8,574 bases of DNA. It comes from an uncultured Flavobacterium sp. GTDB lineage: Bacteria > Bacteroidota > Bacteroidia > Flavobacteriales > Flavobacteriaceae. Shown here one piece after another: positions 1-5,343 of the stretch. The notes beneath the pieces are model-generated. The model did not search any database. It saw nothing but the letters and a program-made list of their open reading frames with translations, and had not been told where the DNA came from. A program made the translations under genes and the position numbers. The stretch's first letter is position 1. Every line of letters begins with the position of its first letter. The stretch is taken from contig CAMPIZ010000058.1 in assembly GCA_946886675.1 (NCBI GenBank), forward strand, positions 1 to 8,574. Reading direction: 5' to 3'.

Positions 1-44
1 GTACAAGGTATAATGATGATCTCTAAACTATTGCGGCTTCTTTT

Positions 45-527
45 TTAAAAGAAACGGCTATGCCAGCTCTCACCGGCAGGTACTTCCCAATAATCCTGCC
101 ATTCTCCTATTGTATTCACAAGATTATTAAAAACTATCGTGTTTGCCGATACTGCTTTTTCTTTAGCCATTTTTCTGAATTCTATAAGGGGCTTATATGC
201 AATATGTTCGCCCATCTTAAAGGTAACATTCATTTTATCCAGCAAATCCACATCATATTTTTTCTCAAGCTCCTGTATAAAATGCACCGAAGCATCTATA
301 GAACAACCGGTAGCTGATTGTGCTTCCTGATTTACAGCTAGTATAATAAATCTGTTGTATAGTATTTGGTAAGAAGCTTCAAGCCTCGTACCATGTGCTG
401 CCCATTCATCTATAAATGTTTTAAGCGCAGCATCTATTTCGGCAATTTCCTCATCAGAAAATTTCCTGTTAGACTGGTATATCCATATCCTCGATTCTTC
501 GGGTAGTGTTTCAAACAGAACGTACAT
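45..527 (-). CDS. Conserved flavobacterial protein of unknown function (often mislabelled 'ABC transporter ATPase')
   Basis: A complete 160-residue soluble protein with no signal peptide and no membrane segment. From memory, near-identical proteins occur throughout Flavobacteriaceae, usually beginning MYV-FE-LPE-SRIWIYQSNRKF and ending in ESWHSRFF. They are frequently called 'ABC transporter ATPase'. The sequence does not support that name: there is no Walker A loop (GxxxxGK[S/T]), no LSGGQ-type signature and no Walker B motif, and the protein is far too short for an ABC ATPase. Visible features are a basic and aromatic N-terminal segment (RIWIYQSNRKF), an acidic helix (about residues 24-42) and a single cysteine in ATGCSID. 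It is the last gene of the minus-strand operon, 9 bases after the CCG-domain Fe-S gene, so it may act with that redox module, but this is inference. The start is ATG. The gene is certain; the function is unknown. Confidence 0.9.
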   Translation of the reverse strand: MYVLFETLPEESRIWIYQSNRKFSDEEIAEIDAALKTFIDEWAAHGTRLEASYQILYNRFIILAVNQEAQSATGCSIDASVHFIQELEKKYDVDLLDKMNVTFKMGEHIAYKPLIEFRKMAKEKAVSANTIVFNNLVNTIGEWQDYWEVPAGESWHSRFF

Positions 528-536
528 AACTACTTT

Positions 537-1331
537 TTATAAATCCTTAGCGTTGGCAATTAGCTCTGCCACATCCATTACTTTAACTTCCGCTTCCCTG
601 TTTTTAGCTTTAACACCATCTGTTAGCATAGTGTTGCAAAACGGGCATCCTGCGGCTATAATTTCAGGCTGTGTCTCGAGAGCATCTTCTGTTCTTTCCA
701 CATTTACGTCCTTATTGCCGGGTTCAGGCTCTTTAAACATCTGGGCACCACCGGCACCACAGCATAGTCCGTTTTTGCGTGAACGCTTCATTTCTACAAG
801 CTCAGCATCCAGCTTTTCAATAAGGTCGCGGGGAGCTTCATATACATTGTTTGCCCTGCCCAGGTAGCAAGGATCATGAAAAGTAATTTTCTTTCCCTTA
901 AACTGCCCACCTTCAATTGCAAGCCTTCCGTCATCAAGCAGCGACTTTAAGAACTGGGTGTGATGAACCACTTCATACTGCCCGCCAAGCTCCGGATATT
1001 CATTTTTTATAGTATTAAAACAGTGCGGACACGCCGTTACTATTTTTTTTACTTCATAACCATTAAGTACCTCGATATTCATCATGGCCTGCATTTGGAA
1101 AAGGAACTCGTTCCCTGCCCTTTTTGCCGGATCTCCTGTACAGCTTTCTTCTGTTCCTAAAACAGCAAACGGAACATTTGCCTGATTTAAGATTTTTACA
1201 AATGCCTTAGTGATCCTTTTAGCCCTGTCGTCAAAACTGCCGGAACAACCCACCCAGAATAAAACTTCCGGCTGCTTGCCCTGCGCCATCATTTCGGCCA
1301 TTGTAGGTACTGATAAATTTTCCTGACTCAT
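537..1331 (-). CDS. (Fe-S)-binding protein with two CCG cysteine-rich domains (HdrB/HdrD-like, EMO-type)
   Basis: A 264-residue protein made of two cysteine-rich CCG (DUF224-type) domains. These bind non-cubane or 4Fe-4S clusters in heterodisulfide reductase HdrB/HdrD, GlpC, LutA and related electron-transfer proteins. Domain 1 has C29, C64 (in ESCTGDPAKRAGNE) and C101-x-x-C104 (CPHC). Domain 2 has C155 (HDPCYLGR), C190-C191 (LCCGAGG) and C229-x-x-C232 (CPFC). Domain 1 has Cys-Thr at 64-65 where a full motif has Cys-Cys; I recall CTGDPARR as a common variant in EMO/FadF-like proteins. There is no membrane segment and no N-terminal ferredoxin domain. Those parts are found in the protein at 1781-3109, so the two probably form one complex at the cytoplasmic face of the membrane. 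The ATG start lies 3 bases after the HAD gene. The likely role is to pass electrons between a soluble donor such as ETF and the quinone pool; the partner and direction are inferred. Confidence 0.92.
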   Translation of the reverse strand: MSQENLSVPTMAEMMAQGKQPEVLFWVGCSGSFDDRAKRITKAFVKILNQANVPFAVLGTEESCTGDPAKRAGNEFLFQMQAMMNIEVLNGYEVKKIVTACPHCFNTIKNEYPELGGQYEVVHHTQFLKSLLDDGRLAIEGGQFKGKKITFHDPCYLGRANNVYEAPRDLIEKLDAELVEMKRSRKNGLCCGAGGAQMFKEPEPGNKDVNVERTEDALETQPEIIAAGCPFCNTMLTDGVKAKNREAEVKVMDVAELIANAKDL

Positions 1332-1334
1332 ATC

Positions 1335-1781
1335 TTATTCGTGTTTACCATCATCAAAAACCTGAATGGTAACTTCTTTTTCTATTAAATCTGTAAATTT
1401 TCCTCTGTATCGTGTAGCTTTTACAAGGTGATTATCTATCCAGTGATAATTACCACCCCTGGGCTTGCCCATAAGCATACCATGGTATTTAAAACCATAT
1501 TTTTTAAGCCATTCTTCGGTAATGGCGCGGTGATCTTCTGTACGCGAGGTAAAGAAGAATATTACATGCCCTTCCTCATACCATCTGTTAAGTGTAGCCA
1601 GTGCATCAGGATAAACTTCTGCAGTAGCCATTCTTTCCGGCTCTTCATTAGGTATATCATCGCAAATGGTACCATCTATATCTATAAGATAGTTCTTAAT
1701 GCCCGGCGGCAGTACCGGACTAAGATGCTCGCCGTTTACTGTTAACGGAAGCAGGTTTTTATCTATATCCTTGTTTTCCAT
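1335..1781 (-). CDS. Small HAD-superfamily phosphatase-like protein
   Basis: A 148-residue soluble protein with HAD-superfamily motifs. Motif I is D34-I-D36-G-T38, with the nucleophile aspartate and the general acid/base aspartate in place. Motif II is T78 in VIFFFTSR. K106 in MGKPRGG is a reasonable motif III lysine, and D116 in HWIDN a reasonable motif IV acid, although only a single acidic residue is present there. The protein is short and has no obvious large cap domain, as in small C0-type HADs acting on large or polymeric substrates. From memory, relatives are sometimes called 'phosphoheptose isomerase'; the DxDGT motif argues against an isomerase. The substrate is unknown. The gene lies between two genes whose products should form one Fe-S complex. 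Its ATG overlaps the stop of the upstream gene by one base, so translation is probably coupled. The HAD fold is well supported; the activity is not. Confidence 0.85.
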   Translation of the reverse strand: MENKDIDKNLLPLTVNGEHLSPVLPPGIKNYLIDIDGTICDDIPNEEPERMATAEVYPDALATLNRWYEEGHVIFFFTSRTEDHRAITEEWLKKYGFKYHGMLMGKPRGGNYHWIDNHLVKATRYRGKFTDLIEKEVTIQVFDDGKHE

Positions 1782-1783
1782 TA
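1779..1783 (-). promoter_or_regulatory. TAATG stop/start overlap (likely translational coupling)
   Basis: On the minus strand the TAA stop of the membrane Fe-S gene shares its last base with the ATG of the HAD gene, giving TAATG. No Shine-Dalgarno-like purine run is needed if ribosomes that terminate here re-initiate. This suggests the HAD protein is made in proportion to the redox subunit. Confidence 0.7.
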
Positions 1784-3109
1784 TGCTTCATCTTTCCAGT
1801 TTAACCTGTCCATCTGGCTGTATTGCCATGGCGCCCCGTTGTTCTCAACATTGGTCATCATGTTGTTAAGTTCCGTAGGTGCGGCACTTTGTTCCATAAC
1901 AAGATACCTTCTCATATCCATAATAATAGAAAGCGGATCTATATTTACAGGGCAGGCCTCTACACAGCCGTTACATGTAGTACAAGCCCAAAGCTCTTCA
2001 GGCGTAATGTAGTCGTTAAGCAGCATTTTGCCGTCTTCTACAAAAGTACCATTATTCTTATCTATGTTTTTACCCACTTCTTCAAGCCTGTCGCGGGTAT
2101 CCATCATAATTTTTCTTGGAGACAGTTTTTTACCTGTAATGTTTGCCGGACAAACCGATGTACACCTACCGCACTCTGTACAGGTGTAGGCATTCATAAG
2201 CTGTACCCAGTTAAGATCCTGTACATCGCTTGCACCAAATTTTGCAGGAACTTCTGCCGAATCACCAGCCGGAGCAGCAAATGGATCAGCATTCGGGTCC
2301 ATCATCAGTTTTACCTCATTTGTAACCGACTCAAGGTTTTCAAATTTTCCTTTAGGCTTTAAATTAGCATAATATGTATTTGGGAAAGCAAGCAGTATAT
2401 GAAGGTGTTTAGAGAAGTATAAATAATTCATAAACACCAGTATTCCAAAAATATGCATCCACCATGCAGCCCTTTCAATTAATATCACCGTTCCTTCGCT
2501 CATACCGCTAAATAAAGGTTCTATAAGCTGAGAAACAGGAAAAGAGCCCGCAACTGTATAATGCTCAGCACCTACCATTTGTAAATGATAATCGGCTGCG
2601 TTCATGGTAAGGAACAGCAGCATCAGCACTGTCTCAAAATAAAGAATGATGTTAGCATCGCTCTTTGGCCATCCTTTAAGATCACCATGAGCAAAACGCC
2701 AGAGTTTTATAATGTTCCTCCTGATGTAGAATATTGCAACCGATACAATAACACCAAGCGCAAGTACTTCAAAATAGCCTATAAGCACATCATAAAAGCC
2801 TCCCATGATAGAGAACAGCCTGTGAGTACCAAAAATACCGTCTATAATAATTTCAAGAAGCTCAATATTTATGATTACAAAACCAACATAAACAATAATA
2901 TGAAGTATACCCGCAACCGGCCTTTTTACCATTTTTGACTGCCCTAAGGCTATCATGGCCATATTAGCCCAGCGTTCGCCAGGATTGTCAGAACGGTTTA
3001 CATCCCTGCCCAGTTTTATATTTCTGATAAGCTTTTTTACATTAAAAGCAAAATATCCAAAGCCTGCGGCAAGTAAGAGTACAAATACTATATTGTCTAT
3101 ATAACTCAT
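1781..3109 (-). CDS. Membrane cytochrome-b-like/4Fe-4S protein, putative EMO-type (ETF:menaquinone oxidoreductase) subunit
   Basis: A 442-residue protein in two parts. The N-terminal part (about 1-245) has five predicted hydrophobic helices, near 4-22, 66-90, 105-128, 153-171 and 207-231. Histidines at H70, H219, H235 and H237 (KHLH after the last helix) are candidate haem-b ligands, as in NarI/HdrE-like cytochromes. A linker rich in Ala and Pro (about 270-292) leads to a cytoplasmic ferredoxin-like domain with two 4Fe-4S motifs: C310-x2-C313-x2-C316-x3-C320-P and C376-x2-C379-x2-C382-x3-C386-P. HdrC/HdrD, GlcF and EMO proteins have such paired motifs followed by CCG domains. Here the CCG domains are encoded separately at 537-1331. 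The likely role is a membrane electron relay between a soluble flavoprotein and menaquinone; no Etf genes are in the window to confirm it. The ATG start lies 31 bases after the MCE gene. The architecture is clear; the physiological partner is inferred. Confidence 0.88.
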   Translation of the reverse strand: MSYIDNIVFVLLLAAGFGYFAFNVKKLIRNIKLGRDVNRSDNPGERWANMAMIALGQSKMVKRPVAGILHIIVYVGFVIINIELLEIIIDGIFGTHRLFSIMGGFYDVLIGYFEVLALGVIVSVAIFYIRRNIIKLWRFAHGDLKGWPKSDANIILYFETVLMLLFLTMNAADYHLQMVGAEHYTVAGSFPVSQLIEPLFSGMSEGTVILIERAAWWMHIFGILVFMNYLYFSKHLHILLAFPNTYYANLKPKGKFENLESVTNEVKLMMDPNADPFAAPAGDSAEVPAKFGASDVQDLNWVQLMNAYTCTECGRCTSVCPANITGKKLSPRKIMMDTRDRLEEVGKNIDKNNGTFVEDGKMLLNDYITPEELWACTTCNGCVEACPVNIDPLSIIMDMRRYLVMEQSAAPTELNNMMTNVENNGAPWQYSQMDRLNWKDEA

Positions 3110-3140
3110 GTTATTGAAGGTGATTCCGTAATATTATCTG

Positions 3141-4085
3141 TTATTCCTTTTCTTCTACATAAGGTGTAGCCTTTCTTCCGAACACCGAAAAATGCACATA
3201 ACGCTTAGGGTTGTTCTTAAAGTCGGCTAAAAGTTCTTTCAATTCTTCTGATGCGGCATTAAGATTATTGTACATGGCTTCGTCTTTCATAAGCTTACCA
3301 AGTGTGCCGTTTCCTGCCTCAACATTGTTTAATATCTTGTCAACATTTGCAAGGGAGTTCTCCAGTTTTTTAACTGCTTCGCCAATATTTGCCTGATTAA
3401 GCGAATCTGATACTTTTGCAAGGTTAGCCGAGGCATAATTAGCATTGGTAAGTATGCCGTCTATCTTAGACTTGTTTCCGCTTATCATTCCGTTTAGTGA
3501 ATGTGATGCCTGGTTAAACTGTTCCATTGTTAGCCTCATTTCATTAATGGCCAGCCTTAAATTTTGCTGTGTACTTGCATCAAACACATTATTAAGATTG
3601 GTTAAAAGGCTGTCTGCACTTACAACAGTTGCTTCAACCTTTGTTTGCAGTGGAGACAGTTTTTCCCCAACAACCGAGAGCATTCCCGGCTTTAGCCCGG
3701 CTACCAGCTGGTCTCCGTCTTCTGCTAATGTTGTATTCTCCATATCAGGGATAATTGCAATCTGCTTACCGCCAATAATGTCCGGGGAGTATAATGTAGC
3801 ATGACTGGTTTTAGAGATAGGAAAATCAGTATCCACCTGCATTTCTACGCGCAGCCTTCCAGTTTCCTTATCGGTAAAGGTTATACCGGTTACCTGCCCT
3901 ACAACAAGTCCGTTAAGCGTTACCGGAGCAGACGGCGAAAGCCCTTCCACATCCTCATAAATCACATAAAATGTTCTGTAAGAATTAAACAAATCCCTAC
4001 CCTTTAAAAAGCTATAGCCCCACACAAACAATAGTATGGCGCCAATAACTAATATCGCCGTTTTAACTTCTCTTGTTACTTTCAA
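3141..4085 (-). CDS. MlaD-family MCE protein (periplasmic lipid transport)
   Basis: A 314-residue protein with a short cytoplasmic N-terminus, one membrane helix (about 10-27, AILVIGAILLF), an MCE domain (about 37-115, including GLSPSAPVTLNGLVVGQV and the later IGGKQIAII) and a long, mainly helical C-terminal region (about 140-290) rich in Leu, Asn and Ser. MCE proteins form hexameric rings that carry phospholipids between inner and outer membrane, normally with an MlaE-type permease and an MlaF-type ATPase. Neither partner is encoded in this window, so this is an orphan MCE gene here. The C-terminal tail FKNNPKRYVHFSVFGRK is, from memory, typical of Bacteroidota members. The start is TTG at 4085-4083: an in-frame TAA lies three codons upstream, and no in-frame ATG precedes the membrane helix. 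It is the second gene of the operon, 53 bases after the amidase. Confidence 0.92.
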   Translation of the reverse strand: MKVTREVKTAILVIGAILLFVWGYSFLKGRDLFNSYRTFYVIYEDVEGLSPSAPVTLNGLVVGQVTGITFTDKETGRLRVEMQVDTDFPISKTSHATLYSPDIIGGKQIAIIPDMENTTLAEDGDQLVAGLKPGMLSVVGEKLSPLQTKVEATVVSADSLLTNLNNVFDASTQQNLRLAINEMRLTMEQFNQASHSLNGMISGNKSKIDGILTNANYASANLAKVSDSLNQANIGEAVKKLENSLANVDKILNNVEAGNGTLGKLMKDEAMYNNLNAASEELKELLADFKNNPKRYVHFSVFGRKATPYVEEKE

Positions 4086-4102
4086 AACTGATTATTTTTT
4101 AA

Positions 4103-4110
4103 CAAATGTA
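4103..4110 (-). promoter_or_regulatory. Possible internal -7 box (TACATTTG) before the MCE gene
   Basis: The 53-base gap between the amidase and MCE genes contains, on the minus strand, TACATTTG, a perfect match to the Bacteroidota -7 consensus TAnnTTTG. No TTG is seen at the right distance upstream for a -33 element, and the gap is very AT-rich, so chance is a fair explanation. If used, the leader before the TTG start would be only about 12 bases. Confidence 0.3.
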
Positions 4111-4138
4111 GGACAAATAAATAATTTAAATGTGAATA

Positions 4139-5263
4139 TTATTTTAAAGCCTCTTTTACTGATATGCTTTTACCATCACGGAAAGCAACTACAAATGCAG
4201 AGTTATACCCTTTACCCTTAGCTACTTCAAGCAATTTTCTGCATTCATCATAACTGCCGGTTTCGCCGTAATAATATTTTACAAGTGAGCCTTCCTTAGA
4301 CTTACTAACATCGGAAAGCCCTTTAAAATTAGATGGTGTGGTTGCCATATCCCTGCCGCTGGCTGCTATTTGCACCTTAAATGTTACCCCTTTTGCAGGA
4401 GTAGTATTGTCATTAGAAACCGTTTTTTCCGGTTCCGGTTTTACATCATTTTGAGGTGCGGGCTGCCTGTAGTCGTCAATAGAAGCAGAAATATAGTTTT
4501 CTTTTTTATATTCAAGTATAGATTCTGCTATAGATTCTGCAAGGTTATTTTTTCCTTTTTCAGAATTAAGCCACTCCCCTTCCTGTTTGTATGAAAGGAA
4601 ACCCAGCTCAATGAGCACACTTGGCATCGCTGTTTTGTGAAGAACCCAAAAAGGAGCCTCTTTAACCCCTCTGTTTTTACGCTTTAGCCCATCGGTAAAG
4701 CCTCGCTGTATTTTACTCGCCATACCGATACTCTGGTCCCTGTGCTCTTCCTGTATTAGCTGAAAGCTTATCATGCTTTCAGGGTTATTAGGGTCAAAGC
4801 CTGCATATTTAACCTTATAATCTTTCTCCAGTGTTATTACGGAGTTCTCCTTTTTTGCTACCTCAAGGTTTGAAGCATTTTTGGTAAGGCCCATAATAAA
4901 GGTTTCGGTACCGTATGCCGATTTTTTTGCCTCACCATTACAGTGTATAGACACAAAAAGGTTAGCATCTGCCCTGTTGGCAATTTTCGGCCTCTCTTCA
5001 AGCTCTATAAACACATCGGTTTTTCGGGTATATATAATCTGAATGTCGCTGTTCTTCTCAAGTATCTTACCTACTTTAAGGGCTACGTCCAGTGCTATAT
5101 TTTTCTCTATAAAGCCATGATATACAGCTCCGTAGTCTTTTCCTCCGTGTCCTGCATCGAGCACAACCTTAAATTTTGAACTGCCCTGCCCGAATGAAGC
5201 GGTAAAAACCATTAATAATATAAATGACCCCAGCTTCGTTTTTAAGTTCCCTTTCATTATCAT
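4139..5263 (-). CDS. N-acetylmuramoyl-L-alanine amidase (Amidase_3) with C-terminal SPOR-like domain
   Basis: A 374-residue exported enzyme that cleaves the amide bond between N-acetylmuramic acid and the peptide stem in the periplasm. A signal peptide covers about residues 1-25 (basic MKGNLKTK, hydrophobic SFILLMVF, then TASFGQ). The zinc-dependent amidase domain spans about 31-253. Its zinc ligands are visible as H39 (DAGHGG), E53 (IEKN) and H107 (SIHCN), with catalytic E219 (LIELGFLS). A polar, Pro-rich linker (about 262-292) leads to a C-terminal region (about 293-374, beginning FKVQIAAS) that resembles a SPOR domain, which binds denuded septal glycan and targets division amidases. It lacks a separate N-terminal AMIN domain. 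The chosen ATG is followed two codons later by a second ATG (5257-5255) that would give an equally good signal peptide. It is the first gene of the minus-strand operon and diverges from lptD. Confidence 0.95.
   Translation of the reverse strand: MIMKGNLKTKLGSFILLMVFTASFGQGSSKFKVVLDAGHGGKDYGAVYHGFIEKNIALDVALKVGKILEKNSDIQIIYTRKTDVFIELEERPKIANRADANLFVSIHCNGEAKKSAYGTETFIMGLTKNASNLEVAKKENSVITLEKDYKVKYAGFDPNNPESMISFQLIQEEHRDQSIGMASKIQRGFTDGLKRKNRGVKEAPFWVLHKTAMPSVLIELGFLSYKQEGEWLNSEKGKNNLAESIAESILEYKKENYISASIDDYRQPAPQNDVKPEPEKTVSNDNTTPAKGVTFKVQIAASGRDMATTPSNFKGLSDVSKSKEGSLVKYYYGETGSYDECRKLLEVAKGKGYNSAFVVAFRDGKSISVKEALK
4517..4540 (-). repeat. Perfect 12-base tandem duplication in the amidase gene
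   Basis: The plus-strand unit TATAGATTCTGC occurs twice head to tail. It stays in frame and encodes Ala-Glu-Ser-Ile twice (residues 242-249), in the last helix of the catalytic domain. It looks like a small slippage duplication that adds about one helical turn. No regulatory role is suggested. Confidence 0.85.
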
Positions 5264-5305
5264 ACTGTTATTGTTCAGCTTATGTTATAACTAATATTTA
5301 GCAAT

Positions 5306-5333
5306 TATTTTTGGCAAAATTATTGTATGTTTG
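5306..5333 (+). promoter_or_regulatory. Two candidate -7 boxes for lptD
   Basis: On the plus strand TATTTTTG (5306-5313) and TATGTTTG (5326-5333) both match TAnnTTTG exactly. Neither has a TTG at the expected distance upstream, so each is a partial match. The second overlaps the proposed TTG start codon (5331-5333); if it is the real promoter, translation of lptD must begin further down, for example at TTG 5382. The first overlaps the start region of the minus-strand operon transcript. Confidence 0.4.
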
Positions 5334-5343
5334 ACACTTCAAA
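5315..5343 (-). promoter_or_regulatory. Predicted Bacteroidota-type promoter of the amidase operon
   Basis: On the minus strand there is TTTG at 5343-5340, a 17-base spacer, then TAATTTTG at 5322-5315. This fits the Flavobacterium/Bacteroides consensus (TTG about 17-23 bases upstream of TAnnTTTG). Transcription would start near 5308-5311, giving a leader of about 45 bases before the amidase ATG. The -33 element lies inside the first codons of lptD, so the divergent transcription units overlap physically. Confidence 0.6.

Noticed and set aside
1..44. Possible terminator or RNA gene after the operon, because of a T-run at 41-46
   Set aside because: On the minus strand this run is at the end of the last gene and reads as A, not T, and no stem of useful length is seen in the 44 bases beyond.
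13..48. A tiny plus-strand ATG frame of 11 codons at the window start
   Set aside because: Too short, with no supporting signal; it ends in the 3' end of the minus-strand gene.
45..527. Reading this gene as the ATPase partner of the MCE protein
   Set aside because: No Walker A, Walker B or ABC signature motif is present, and the protein is too short for an ABC ATPase.
1823..2362. A 179-codon open frame on the plus strand
   Set aside because: It lies entirely opposite the membrane Fe-S gene, whose cysteine motifs are unmistakable. The plus-strand translation is rich in Cys, Arg and His with no recognisable family, as expected from an antisense shadow.
2585..2938. A 117-codon plus-strand open frame
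   Set aside because: It is opposite the membrane-helix part of the same gene, and its composition (Asn, Lys, Tyr) is that of an antisense read of hydrophobic codons.
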